NCBI GenBank assembly: GCA_047975325.1
Contig: JBKEDF010000031.1
Coordinates: 1 to 60,036 of the forward strand
From: JBKEDF01 sp047975325
Lineage (GTDB): Bacteria > Pseudomonadota > Alphaproteobacteria > Rhodobacterales > Rhodobacteraceae
DNA: 60,036 bases
Direction: 5' to 3'
Below the pieces are notes generated by a model. It saw only the letters and a list, made by a program, of their open reading frames with translations. It did no database searches and was not told where the DNA came from. Position numbers and translations under genes: made by a program. Each line of letters begins with the position of its first letter. Within the stretch, counting starts at the first letter, position 1. Below, piece after piece: positions 1-9,026 of the stretch.

Positions 1-82
1 CCTCGGCCACTTCCGCTTCCTGACCGAAGTTCTTGATCTGGTCCTTGAGGATCGCAGAAATCTCGGCTGCTTGGATACCCAT
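1..82 (-). CDS. atpA: ATP synthase F1 subunit alpha, N-terminal fragment
   Basis: Only the first 27 codons are present; the gene runs off the left edge. The reverse-strand reading begins MGIQAAEISAILKDQI, the usual start of alphaproteobacterial AtpA. The product is the nucleotide-binding alpha subunit of the F1 head. Its ATG shares one base with the atpH stop (TAATG), so the two are translationally coupled in the classic F1 order delta-alpha. Identification rests on the N-terminus plus the position after atpH. Confidence 0.9.
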   Translation of the reverse strand, partial: MGIQAAEISAILKDQIKNFGQEAEVAE

Positions 83-642
83 TATCCGACCTCTTTCATT
101 GCATTCTGGAGAGCCGCGAGCTTTGCCTTGACCGAAGTATCGATCATGGTTGAGCCCAGCTTGACGACAAGGCCGCCGATGAGGGTTCCATCGACGGCGG
201 TTTTCAGTTTCACGTCCTTGCCCACGCGCGCCTTCAGCGTCGCGGCGAGTTCCTTGGCCTGTGCGGCCGACAGCTTGACCGCAGAAGTCACCTCGGCGGT
301 GACCTCACCCTTCTCGGCACTGATCAGTTCGCGCAACCTGGCCAGCATCGGCGGCAATACGAAAAGCCGCCGCTTGCTGGCCATCAGGGCCAGCGTATTG
401 GTTGTCAGGGCCGAAAGCCCCATTTTCCTGGCCAGAGCGGCAATGGCCTTGCCCAGATCTTCACGCGAATAAATTGGCGAGGAGATCAGATCACGCAGGT
501 CGGCAGAACCCTCGACGGCCTGGGAAAGGGCATCGACATCCCCTTCCAGCGCCTTCAGGGCCTTGTCATCCTTTGCCAGCTCAAACAGAGCAGTGGCGTA
601 GCGCGCGGCAATGCCAGAGGAGATCGATGCGGATTCAGACAC
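82..642 (-). CDS. atpH: ATP synthase F1 subunit delta
   Basis: A 186-residue protein of normal length for the F1 delta (OSCP) subunit, the peripheral connection between the F1 head and the b-subunit stalk at the cytoplasmic face of the membrane. The N-terminal helical region (about 10-110, with ARYATALFELA near residue 14) and the C-terminal VDGTLIGGLVVKLGSTMID segment (about 150-170) are family signatures. The start codon is GTG at 642, preceded by GGAAGGG six bases upstream. It is the first gene of the ATP synthase operon and overlaps atpA by one base. A promoter candidate lies about 90 bases upstream. Confidence 0.96.
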   Translation of the reverse strand: MSESASISSGIAARYATALFELAKDDKALKALEGDVDALSQAVEGSADLRDLISSPIYSREDLGKAIAALARKMGLSALTTNTLALMASKRRLFVLPPMLARLRELISAEKGEVTAEVTSAVKLSAAQAKELAATLKARVGKDVKLKTAVDGTLIGGLVVKLGSTMIDTSVKAKLAALQNAMKEVG

Positions 643-733
643 GTCAACCCTTCCGATAGTTTGGCCCTGTCCCGGTCTGATGGCACAAGGGCATCCGGTG
701 GCGCATGATCACATGCGCCGCAAATTCGCGGTG

Positions 734-762
734 GATGTAGCAGAGGACCCGCCCCCCCGCAA
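734..762 (-). promoter_or_regulatory. Candidate sigma-70 promoter of the atp operon
   Basis: On the reverse strand TTGCGG (757-762) is separated by 17 bases from TACATC (734-739), about 92 bases before the atpH start. TTG-type -35 boxes with relaxed -10 boxes are common in Rhodobacterales. This is read by eye only. The rest of the 260-base gap 643-902 holds no gene I can support; a short inverted repeat ACCAT-AG-ATGGT lies at 816-827. Confidence 0.4.
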
Positions 763-902
763 CCACTCAAGTCACATCGAAGTGAGCCGGAAGCATGCTT
801 CAACGTGCAGAAAACACCATAGATGGTATTTTTACGGATCGAAGCCGCAAAAAAATCCCGATCATGGTTCGATCCGGGGGCGCAAAAGCCGCACCGGATG
901 AA

Positions 903-1685
903 TCACTTCGGGCTATCCCGCCGTATTGTGTCCTTGCCTATTGAAGGGGTTGGAATCGCCTGGCCCACCCCTTCCAGAACGCGCAGCGGGCGTCGCACGG
1001 CCGCGCCCAGCCCCCCCCGCCGCGGCGCATAGGAGGTCTTGGAAACCTCCACCATCAGAACCCCACCGGCAAGCCAGGGCGCAAATCTGCGGCCATTCTT
1101 TTCCAGGAAATCCGCTGTGCGCAGCCAGAATTGCTGCCCCGATGGAGGGGAAAACAGCGCCGCCATGCTGCGTTCCGGGCTGAAATCATGCTGTTTGAGC
1201 TGCGCCTCGATCTGCCCCAGGGTAAAGGGCTTGCCAAAACCAAAGGGCGTCCCGTCCCGACGCGCCCACAAGCCCGACCGCGAGGGAACGACAAAAAGCG
1301 CCCTTCCCCCCGGGCCAAGCACGCGCGCGGCTTCATCGAGGATCGCGGTCGGATTTTCCGAAGTCTCAAACCCATGAAGCAATACCAGCCGGTCAACCAT
1401 CCCGGTTGCCAGTGGCCATTGCGTTTCCTCGCACAGGGTTGAGACATTCGGCCTGCCCGCAGGCCACGGCATGACGCCCTGCTGGGCCGGCATCAGCGCA
1501 ATCACCCGGCGCGCATCTGCCAGAAAAGGCCGCAGGAGCGGCGCGGCAAAGCCGAACCCCACCACCGTCTGCCCCTTCACATCGGGCCACAGTTCCACCA
1601 CCCGGTCCCGTATCGCGCGTTGCGCAATCCGCCCCAGCTTCGTGCGGTAATAGAAATTGCGCAGGTCGAGCACATCGAGATGCAT
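903..1685 (-). CDS. Class I SAM-dependent methyltransferase domain protein
   Basis: A 260-residue protein with a Methyltransferase_11-like core. The glycine-rich SAM loop is relaxed (VVGFGFAAPLLRPFL, about 41-55), followed by a motif-IV-like stretch MVDRLVLLHGFETSENP (about 97-113) and the post-core LGPGGRALFVVPSRSGLWARR segment (about 124-144) that is typical of this uncharacterised Rhodobacteraceae family. The C-terminus is basic and probably disordered. It is divergent from gloB with 63 bases between the starts, a neighbourhood common in the group. The substrate cannot be predicted. The weak SAM loop leaves catalytic activity open. Confidence 0.8.
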   Translation of the reverse strand: MHLDVLDLRNFYYRTKLGRIAQRAIRDRVVELWPDVKGQTVVGFGFAAPLLRPFLADARRVIALMPAQQGVMPWPAGRPNVSTLCEETQWPLATGMVDRLVLLHGFETSENPTAILDEAARVLGPGGRALFVVPSRSGLWARRDGTPFGFGKPFTLGQIEAQLKQHDFSPERSMAALFSPPSGQQFWLRTADFLEKNGRRFAPWLAGGVLMVEVSKTSYAPRRGGLGAAVRRPLRVLEGVGQAIPTPSIGKDTIRRDSPK

Positions 1686-1748
1686 TGCGGCGGGACCTTA
1701 TTCGGGCAACACTGTCGGGGCAGCATAACGACTGGAGAGGAAAAGGCC

Positions 1749-2516
1749 ATGCCGCTTGATCTCGTGACCATCCCCTGCCTGGAGGATAACTACGCCTTTC
1801 TGATCCATGACATGGAAACCGGGGCAACCGCCGTCATCGATGTCCCGGAAGCCCCCCCGATCCTGGAGGCCCTGACCGCCCGCGACTGGAAACTGACCGA
1901 TGTTTTCCTGACCCACCATCACTGGGATCACGTGGATGGCCTTGAGGCTCTTCTGGCCGAGGCCCCGGCGACGGTATCGGGCGCACAGGCAGATGCCCAT
2001 CGCCTTCCCCCACTCGACCGCAGCCTGAACGAGGGGCAGAAATTCAACTTCGGGGCCTCCAAGGTTCTGGTCATGGATGTGTCCGGCCATACCGTCGGGC
2101 ATATCGCCTTTCATATTCCCGACGCGCGGATGGCCTTTACCGGTGACAGCCTGATGGCCATGGGGTGCGGGCGCCTCTTTGAGGGAACACCGGAACAGAT
2201 GTGGCGCAGCCTGTCGAAATTCACATCCCTGCCGGATGAAACGCTTATCTGTTCGGGTCACGAATATACCGCCGCCAACATGCGTTTTGCGCTCTCCCTT
2301 GAACCAGGGCATCCCGACCTTATCTTACGTCAGGAAGAGATCGAAAAACTCCGCGCTGCCGGGCAGGCGACCGTTCCCTCGACCCTCGGGCTGGAACGGC
2401 AGACCAATCCGTTCCTGCGCGCCGACAACCAGACATTGAAAACCGCAATAGGCATGCCTGATGCCGCAGCGGAAACCGTATTTGCGGAAATTCGCAAGCG
2501 TAAGGACCATTTTTAA
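1749..2516 (+). CDS. gloB: Hydroxyacylglutathione hydrolase (glyoxalase II)
   Basis: The 255-residue protein has the metallo-beta-lactamase metal motif THHHWDHVDG (about 55-64), the later ligand positions in SGHTVGHIAFH and FTGDSLMAMGCGRLFEG, and the final SGHEYTAANMRFA of glyoxalase II. It hydrolyses S-D-lactoylglutathione to D-lactate and glutathione, the second step of methylglyoxal detoxification in the cytoplasm. The frame is open further upstream, but the ATG at 1749 is preceded by GGAGAGG and gives the usual family start MPLDLVTIPCLEDNY, so I chose it. Confidence 0.96.
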   Translation: MPLDLVTIPCLEDNYAFLIHDMETGATAVIDVPEAPPILEALTARDWKLTDVFLTHHHWDHVDGLEALLAEAPATVSGAQADAHRLPPLDRSLNEGQKFNFGASKVLVMDVSGHTVGHIAFHIPDARMAFTGDSLMAMGCGRLFEGTPEQMWRSLSKFTSLPDETLICSGHEYTAANMRFALSLEPGHPDLILRQEEIEKLRAAGQATVPSTLGLERQTNPFLRADNQTLKTAIGMPDAAAETVFAEIRKRKDHF

Positions 2517-2689
2517 ACCAACCAACTGAAATAATGTGATTTATTGAGAACCCGACCGAAAAATCGGACCCAACGGAAATATCAAATCTTTGAAAAAAGA
2601 CTTGAAGACCAGCTTAGAAAACCGAACCTTAAGAGTCACAAGGCCAAAGTTGACCCAGACCCGAGGCCAGCAGGACAGGAGCACCGAAC

Positions 2690-5008
2690 GTGCCATCATT
2701 TTCCAACACACTCGAGCAAGCTATCCATGGTGCCTTGGCACTGGCCAACGCCCGCCGCCACGAACTCGCAACACTGGAACATCTGCTTCTGGCGCTGATC
2801 GATGAACCCGACGCCGCCCGCGTGATGAAGGCCTGTTCGGTTGACCTGGATGATCTGCGCAAGACGCTCCTCGATTTCATCGATGATGACCTTTCAACCC
2901 TCGTCACCGATGTCGAGGGCTCCGAAGCCGTACCGACGGCCGCCTTCCAGCGGGTGATCCAGCGCGCCGCGATCCATGTCCAAAGCTCCGGGCGTTCGGA
3001 GGTGACGGGCGCGAATGTCCTTGTCGCAATCTTTGCAGAACGCGAAAGCAATGCCGCCTATTTCCTGCAGGAACAGGACATGACCCGCTATGACGCGGTG
3101 AATTTCATTGCCCATGGTGTGGCCAAGGATCCCGCCTATGGCGAAAACCGCCCCGTCAGCGGTGCGGAGGAACAACAGGAAACCCCCAAGGCCGAAGCCG
3201 GGGAAGCCAAGGAATCCGCGCTGTCGAAATATTGCGTGGACCTGAACGTGAAGGCGCAAAAGGGCGATGTCGATCCGCTGATCGGACGGGAGGCGGAGGT
3301 CGAACGCTGCATCCAGGTACTCTGCCGCCGCCGCAAGAACAATCCGCTTCTGGTGGGTGACCCCGGCGTGGGCAAGACCGCCATCGCCGAAGGTCTCGCC
3401 TGGAAGATCGTCAACAACCAGACACCGGATATCCTGTCACGCACCACGATCTACAGCCTCGATATGGGGGCACTTCTGGCCGGCACCCGCTATCGCGGGG
3501 ATTTCGAGGAACGGCTGAAAGCGGTGGTGAAAGAAATGGAGGATCACCCCGATGCGGTCCTTTTCATCGATGAAATCCATACCGTGATCGGTGCCGGGGC
3601 TACCTCGGGCGGCGCGATGGATGCCTCCAACCTGCTGAAACCCGCGCTTCAGGGTGGCAAGCTGCGCACCATGGGCTCCACCACCTACAAGGAGTTCCGC
3701 CAGCATTTCGAAAAGGACCGCGCCCTGTCACGGCGGTTCCAGAAGATTGACGTGAACGAACCTTCAGTCCCCGATGCCATCAAGATCCTGATGGGACTGA
3801 AACCACATTTCGAGGCGCATCACGATCTGCGCTACACCAATGACGCGATCAAATCTTCCGTGGAACTTGCCGCGCGCTACATCAATGACCGTAAACTGCC
3901 GGATTCGGCAATCGATGTCATCGATGAGGCCGGGGCGGCACAGCATCTGGTGCCGGAATCCAAGCGCCGCAAGACCATCGGCACCAAGGAAATAGAGGCC
4001 GTCGTTGCCAAGATCGCGCGGATCCCGCCGAAAAACGTCTCCAAGAACGATGCCGAAACCCTGCGCGATCTGGAAAAATCGCTCAAGCGTGTCGTGTTCG
4101 GACAGGACAAGGCGGTAGGGGCGCTTTGTTCAGCCATCAAACTGGCCCGTGCGGGCCTGCGTGAACCCGAAAAACCCATCGGCAACTACCTGTTTGCCGG
4201 GCCGACCGGCGTGGGCAAGACCGAGGTGGCAAAGCAGCTCGCCTTCTCCCTCGGGATTGAACTGCTGCGCTTCGACATGTCTGAATATATGGAAAAACAT
4301 GCCGTTTCCCGGCTGATCGGTGCGCCTCCGGGCTATGTGGGTTTCGATCAGGGCGGCATGCTTACGGATGGGGTGGATCAGCACCCGCATTGTGTCCTGC
4401 TGCTTGATGAAATCGAAAAGGCGCATCCGGATGTCTATAATATCCTGCTGCAGGTCATGGATCACGGCAAGCTGACCGATCACAATGGCCGGACGGTGGA
4501 TTTCCGGAATGTAATCCTGATCATGACCTCCAATGCCGGCGCTGCGGATATGGCAAAGGCCGCCTTCGGCTTTGGCCGCGACCGCCGCGAAGGGGAAGAT
4601 ACCGCTGCGATAGAGCGTACCTTTACACCCGAATTCCGGAACCGTCTGGATGCGGTCATCTCCTTCGCGCCCCTGTCGAAAGAGACGGTCATGCGGGTGG
4701 TGGAAAAATTCGTGCTCCAGCTTGAAGTTCAGCTGATGGATCGCAATGTCCATATCGAACTGACACCGGAAGCCGCAGAGTGGCTTGGCGAGAAAGGCTA
4801 TGATGACAAGATGGGCGCCCGTCCGCTGGGCCGGGTAATCCAGGAAAACATCAAGAAACCACTGGCGGAAGAGTTGCTTTTCGGCAAGCTGGTCAAAGGT
4901 GGCGTCGTGAAGGTGACCGTGAAGGGCAACATGATCGAACTCCTGATCGAGGAGCCCGCCAAGCCCCGTATCACCAGGCAAAAACCGCCACTCCTGACGG
5001 CCGAATGA
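2690..5008 (+). CDS. clpA: ATP-dependent Clp protease ATP-binding subunit ClpA
   Basis: A 772-residue HSP100 unfoldase that feeds substrates to ClpP. It has the two-repeat Clp N-domain (about 1-145), a first AAA+ module with Walker A GDPGVGKTAIAEG (about 221-233) and DEIHTVIGAG, and a second AAA+ module with GPTGVGKTEVAKQ (about 503-515), LLLDEIEKAHPDV and the ClpP-contacting IGAPPGYVGFD region. The start is GTG at 2690 with AGGAG about eight bases upstream. The adaptor gene clpS, often directly upstream of clpA in proteobacteria, is not here: the 173-base gap after gloB is too small. An imperfect GC-rich hairpin follows the stop. Confidence 0.97.
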   Translation: MPSFSNTLEQAIHGALALANARRHELATLEHLLLALIDEPDAARVMKACSVDLDDLRKTLLDFIDDDLSTLVTDVEGSEAVPTAAFQRVIQRAAIHVQSSGRSEVTGANVLVAIFAERESNAAYFLQEQDMTRYDAVNFIAHGVAKDPAYGENRPVSGAEEQQETPKAEAGEAKESALSKYCVDLNVKAQKGDVDPLIGREAEVERCIQVLCRRRKNNPLLVGDPGVGKTAIAEGLAWKIVNNQTPDILSRTTIYSLDMGALLAGTRYRGDFEERLKAVVKEMEDHPDAVLFIDEIHTVIGAGATSGGAMDASNLLKPALQGGKLRTMGSTTYKEFRQHFEKDRALSRRFQKIDVNEPSVPDAIKILMGLKPHFEAHHDLRYTNDAIKSSVELAARYINDRKLPDSAIDVIDEAGAAQHLVPESKRRKTIGTKEIEAVVAKIARIPPKNVSKNDAETLRDLEKSLKRVVFGQDKAVGALCSAIKLARAGLREPEKPIGNYLFAGPTGVGKTEVAKQLAFSLGIELLRFDMSEYMEKHAVSRLIGAPPGYVGFDQGGMLTDGVDQHPHCVLLLDEIEKAHPDVYNILLQVMDHGKLTDHNGRTVDFRNVILIMTSNAGAADMAKAAFGFGRDRREGEDTAAIERTFTPEFRNRLDAVISFAPLSKETVMRVVEKFVLQLEVQLMDRNVHIELTPEAAEWLGEKGYDDKMGARPLGRVIQENIKKPLAEELLFGKLVKGGVVKVTVKGNMIELLIEEPAKPRITRQKPPLLTAE

Positions 5009-5024
5009 TCCGACCACAAGATGG

Positions 5025-5054
5025 CACCACCCCGGGCCTGTATCCGGGGCGGTG
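5025..5054 (+). terminator. GC-rich hairpin after clpA, possible terminator
   Basis: CACCACCCCGG (5025-5035) pairs with CCGGGGCGGTG (5044-5054) at 10 of 11 positions around an 8-base loop, starting 17 bases after the clpA stop. No clear T-run follows, so intrinsic termination is only likely. Confidence 0.5.
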
Positions 5055-5248
5055 TTACCGCCTGTCCCCCGTTCGGCCAGCCAGCCATCAGATCAACACA
5101 TGGCCCGCCAACAGGTTTCCGTCGCGGTCGGTGACAGGCCCGATTGGCCGGGCCAATCCCTGCCATTGGCGCAGCAGACTATGAAGCATCTTTCATTTCA
5201 TAGACTTACGCCCTAGATTGGCCTGAGCCCGGTCAGTCGGAGGCCCAT

Positions 5249-6661
5249 ATGTTCACTGTGATCGTCGCGGCGCTGGTGGTCATACTGCAATGCTTCGCCA
5301 TCTTTTTTCTGTTTCAGGCCATCCGTTCCGCCCGCACATCACAGGGGGCTGTTGCCTGGGCCATCTTTTTGTTTTTCGTGCCATTTCTGGGTGTTCCCGC
5401 CTATGTCTTCCTGGGAAGCTGGCGCTATCGTGGATATCAGGTGGCACGGCGGCGCAATATCCAGGTCATTCGCGCGCTGAAACAGGAAAACCGCCGGATC
5501 GGGGCCCCGGAGGCCGACCTCACCCCCCTTCAGCGCAGCCTTGCCGGGATTTCGGATCTGCCGGTCACGCGGGGCAATGACATGGTCCTGCTTCCCGATG
5601 CCAAATCCACCTTTGATGCCATCATCGAGGCCATCGACGGGGCAGAGCAATATGTCCTGGTGCAGTTTTACATCATTCGCGAAGATGACCTTGGCCAGCG
5701 CCTCCGCAATGCAATGATTGCTGCGGCGAAACGCGGGGTATCGGTACGGCTGCTTTATGATGCGATCGGCAGCAAGGATCTTCCAAGATCCTATCGGCAG
5801 GAATTGCATGCCCAGGGGGTTGCCGCCCATGATATCAACGGCCCCTTCGGCCCCCGGAGCCATTTTCAGGCTAATTTCCGCAATCACCGCAAGACGGTGA
5901 TCGTGGATGGCCATATCGGCTTTACCGGGGGTTTCAATGTCGGAGATGAATATGCCGGGCTCGATCCCAAGATCGGCCCCTGGCGCGACACGCATTGCCA
6001 GTTGCGCGGCCCGATGGTCACGCAGCTTCAGCTTATCTTCGCCGAAGACTGGTATGGCGTCACCCAGGAAACCCTCGCCGATGCGCTGATCTGGCAAACC
6101 GCCCCGGAAACCGCGGATATGCTTGGCCTGATCGTGGCAATCGGCCCGGCCGATGAGGCCGATAGCGGTGCGCTCTATTTCTGTTCGGTAATCAATGCGG
6201 CGCGTGAAAGGCTCTGGATCGCCTCGCCCTATCTGATCATTGAAAACGATATTCTGGTGTCGCTACAACTAGCCGTGCAGCGCGGGGTCAAGGTCAGGAT
6301 CATGGTGCCGGCCAATGGCGACCACTGGGCAACCTGGCTGGCCGCGTTTTCCTATTTCGATGAACTGCGCGCTTCAGGGGTGGAAATCTGGGCCTATCGC
6401 GAAGGTTTCATGCATCAGAAGGTGATCCTGGCCGATGATGACTTTGCCTCCATCGGAACGATCAACATGGATAACCGGTCATGCCGGCTGAATTTTGAGG
6501 CAACGGCGGTATTTTTCGACAAGACTGCCGCAGCGCAGGTCGAACGGATGCTGATGGATGATTTTACCCAATGCGACCTGCTGACAAGACAGTTGACAGA
6601 ACATTCGCCGGCGCTTCGTTTTGGATCACCCATTGCGCGTCTTTTCGCGCCCCTGCTCTGA
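5249..6661 (+). CDS. cls: Cardiolipin synthase, phospholipase D family
   Basis: A 470-residue membrane enzyme that condenses two phosphatidylglycerols into cardiolipin and glycerol. Two N-terminal hydrophobic segments (about 3-25 and 33-55, with FFVPFLGVPAYVFLGSWRYR) are followed by two PLD catalytic repeats: NHRKTVIVDGHIGFTGGFN (about 211-229) and MHQKVILADDDFASIGTINM (about 390-409). Both HxK(x4)D cores are intact. GGAGG lies just before the ATG. It appears to be a single gene, followed after 93 bases by a Crp/Fnr regulator in the same direction. Confidence 0.95.
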   Translation: MFTVIVAALVVILQCFAIFFLFQAIRSARTSQGAVAWAIFLFFVPFLGVPAYVFLGSWRYRGYQVARRRNIQVIRALKQENRRIGAPEADLTPLQRSLAGISDLPVTRGNDMVLLPDAKSTFDAIIEAIDGAEQYVLVQFYIIREDDLGQRLRNAMIAAAKRGVSVRLLYDAIGSKDLPRSYRQELHAQGVAAHDINGPFGPRSHFQANFRNHRKTVIVDGHIGFTGGFNVGDEYAGLDPKIGPWRDTHCQLRGPMVTQLQLIFAEDWYGVTQETLADALIWQTAPETADMLGLIVAIGPADEADSGALYFCSVINAARERLWIASPYLIIENDILVSLQLAVQRGVKVRIMVPANGDHWATWLAAFSYFDELRASGVEIWAYREGFMHQKVILADDDFASIGTINMDNRSCRLNFEATAVFFDKTAAAQVERMLMDDFTQCDLLTRQLTEHSPALRFGSPIARLFAPLL

Positions 6662-6754
6662 ACCTTCATCATTCTTGTATAAAAGCGCGTTCCGGCTCTG
6701 GACCAGCGCCCGCCCATACGGCACAAACACAGCCACGTAGATAGGGGCGCGGTT

Positions 6755-7444
6755 ATGCGGGACAAGGACAAAAAGATTGCGCGATCCGCGCCGTTGCTGT
6801 CGGGGCTGGGGGATGAGTTGTTTAACGATATTCTGGACGGCGCACCCGTTCAGGAACTCAGCCGGGGCGAAACCATCTTCCTGCAGGGGGAACAGGCCCG
6901 CGCAATCTATATCGTCACCGATGGCTGGGTGAAACTCTATCGCCTGGCACCCAGCGGGGCGGAAGCGGTGGTGGGCGTCCTGACCAAGGGCCAGAGTTTT
7001 GGGGAAGCCGTCGCCTTCCGCAATGACTGTTATCCGGTTTCCGCCGAATCCGCGACGGCAAGCCGCATGATCCGTATCGAGGCGGGTCGTTTCCTGCGCC
7101 GGATCGAGGAAAATCCGGCCATGGCCACGGCCATTATTTCTGCCACCTTCACGCATCTGCATGCGCTGGTGAACCAGGTTGAGGCGCTCAAGGCCCGGAC
7201 CGGGGCGCAGCGCGTCGCGGAATTCCTGTTGGAACTGGTCGAATGCGACCTGGGAAGCTGTGAGGTCAAGCTGCCCTATGACAAGGTGCTGATCGCGGGC
7301 CGGTTGGGAATGACCCCCGAAAGCCTTAGCCGGGCATTCGTCAAGCTGCGTGATTTTGGCGTGGCGATCCGGCACAATCATGCCTCCATCGACGAAGTCA
7401 CCACGCTGCGCGATTTCGCCGAGGATAATACAGCCACCCGCTGA
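6755..7444 (+). CDS. Crp/Fnr family transcriptional regulator
   Basis: The 229-residue protein has an N-terminal cyclic-nucleotide-binding-type beta barrel (about 15-125; GETIFLQGEQARAIYIVTDGWVKLYR) and a C-terminal winged helix with the recognition region GRLGMTPESLSRAFVKLRDFGV (about 183-204). There is no N-terminal cysteine cluster of the kind that holds FNR's 4Fe-4S centre, so it is not a typical oxygen-sensing FNR. It more resembles the alphaproteobacterial Dnr/NnrR/FixK-like branch. The ligand and targets cannot be read from this window; no denitrification or respiratory gene is adjacent. It converges on selO. Confidence 0.88.
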   Translation: MRDKDKKIARSAPLLSGLGDELFNDILDGAPVQELSRGETIFLQGEQARAIYIVTDGWVKLYRLAPSGAEAVVGVLTKGQSFGEAVAFRNDCYPVSAESATASRMIRIEAGRFLRRIEENPAMATAIISATFTHLHALVNQVEALKARTGAQRVAEFLLELVECDLGSCEVKLPYDKVLIAGRLGMTPESLSRAFVKLRDFGVAIRHNHASIDEVTTLRDFAEDNTATR

Positions 7445-7467
7445 CGCCCGGGCAGGTTTCTTGCCGG

Positions 7468-8913
7468 TCAGGTTCCACAGAACGTCCGGTAGGGACCAAA
7501 ACCGGAAGGTGCCGGAAGGGCGAAGCCCTCGGCATTCGGCCCGGCCGTATAGGGATCCGAGACAAGCGCCAAAAGCTGGTCAAACGGTGCCAGATCCCCC
7601 TGATTGGCTGCGGCAAGGGCTTCTTCCACCTTATGGTTGCGCGGGATGTAGATCGGGTTTGCGGCCCGAAGCCTGTCGCCCCGCGTCTCAGCCCGATTAT
7701 CGCCTTCGCAACGGGCCTGCCATCGCGCAATCCAGTTCTGCACTGCCCTTCGGTCGGGAATCATGGCCTCAAGGACCTGCAACCCATCCGACAGCGCCCG
7801 GAACGCGCGGGTGAAATCCCCACCATGTTCCGTCAGCAAGTCCAGAAGCTCCTCCGCAAGCCGGCCATCGCCTTCTTCCTGCCGCAAAAGCCCAAGCTTG
7901 GCCCGGAACCGGGCCTCCCAGGCGCGGCGATACAGGTCGGGAAATTCCTGCAGGATTTCCGTTACCGGACCGACGGCCTGTTCCGGGTTTTCAGGCGTGA
8001 TAACCGCAAGCAAGGTCTCCGCCAGTCGCGCCAGATTCCATTGCGCGATCCCCGGCTGGTTCCCATAGGCATACCGGCCCTGATGATCGATCGAGGAATA
8101 GACCGCAGCGGGATCATGGGCATCGATGAAGGCACAGGGGCCATAGTCGATCGTCTCGCCACAGATTGTCATATTGTCGGTATTCATTACACCATGAACA
8201 AAGCCGACCGCCATCCACCCCGCGATTAGCGCCGCCTGCCTTTCACAGACGCGACGAAAGAACATGAGCGCCCGGTCGGGACGCCCCGCCAGATCGGGAT
8301 CATGCCGCGTGATGGCGTAATCAAGCAGCCGCAAAACACGGTCATTTTCCCGCCTTGCAGCGAAGAATTGAAAGGTTCCGACCCGCAAATGTGATGCGGC
8401 GATCCGCGCCAGCACGGCCCCCGGTTCGGGGCCGCGGTCCCGCAGCACCTGTTCGCCGGTGCGACAGGCGGCAAGCGCCCGGGTGGTGGGGATGCCCAGC
8501 CCCGCCATGGCCTCTCCCATCAGATATTCGCGCAAGACCGGCCCCAGTACCGCCTTGCCATCCGCCCCCCGCGAAAAGGGCGTGCGACCCGATCCCTTGA
8601 GATGGATATCCCGGCGCTTGCCCGCGCGGTCGATCACCTCACCCAGCAAAAGTGCGCGACCATCACCCAATTGCGGGGAAAAACCGCCAAACTGATGCCC
8701 GGCATAGGCCATGGCCAGCGGCGCCGCCCCTTCCGGCGCACGGCTTCCCGTCAGGATTTCCGCCGTAAGCTGATCCACCGGCAGGCCCAGTTCATCGGCC
8801 AGCAGGGTGTTCAGCCTGATAATTTCCGGGGCAGGTACCTCTGCACCTTTCCAGGGCAGGTAAAAACCCTCCAGATCCCTGGCATAGCTGTTATCGAAGG
8901 AAAGAGACGACAT
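7468..8913 (-). CDS. selO: Protein adenylyltransferase SelO (YdiU/UPF0061)
   Basis: A 481-residue pseudokinase-fold enzyme that transfers AMP from ATP to protein hydroxyl groups and is linked to redox homeostasis. Visible family blocks are GDGRALLLGEV (about 82-92), the nucleotide-binding HLKGSGRTPFSRGADGKAVLGP (split in the family around 104-125), GEAMAGLGIPTTRALA, and the metal/catalytic HGVMNTDNMTICGETIDYGP (about 238-257). It ends in TFCGT, keeping the C-terminal cysteine that in several homologues is a redox switch. It is divergent from ade with 113 bases between the starts. Confidence 0.95.
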   Translation of the reverse strand: MSSLSFDNSYARDLEGFYLPWKGAEVPAPEIIRLNTLLADELGLPVDQLTAEILTGSRAPEGAAPLAMAYAGHQFGGFSPQLGDGRALLLGEVIDRAGKRRDIHLKGSGRTPFSRGADGKAVLGPVLREYLMGEAMAGLGIPTTRALAACRTGEQVLRDRGPEPGAVLARIAASHLRVGTFQFFAARRENDRVLRLLDYAITRHDPDLAGRPDRALMFFRRVCERQAALIAGWMAVGFVHGVMNTDNMTICGETIDYGPCAFIDAHDPAAVYSSIDHQGRYAYGNQPGIAQWNLARLAETLLAVITPENPEQAVGPVTEILQEFPDLYRRAWEARFRAKLGLLRQEEGDGRLAEELLDLLTEHGGDFTRAFRALSDGLQVLEAMIPDRRAVQNWIARWQARCEGDNRAETRGDRLRAANPIYIPRNHKVEEALAAANQGDLAPFDQLLALVSDPYTAGPNAEGFALPAPSGFGPYRTFCGT

Positions 8914-9026
8914 TGGATATTCCGCTGGTTTTCCCCAATCTGGGGCCAGTAGGCAGCCGGGGCAAGGGTGGACTGGACGGCGCGCGGGTTTCGCGCTTTG
9001 CTGGGACAGTTGAAGAAAGGGCGATC

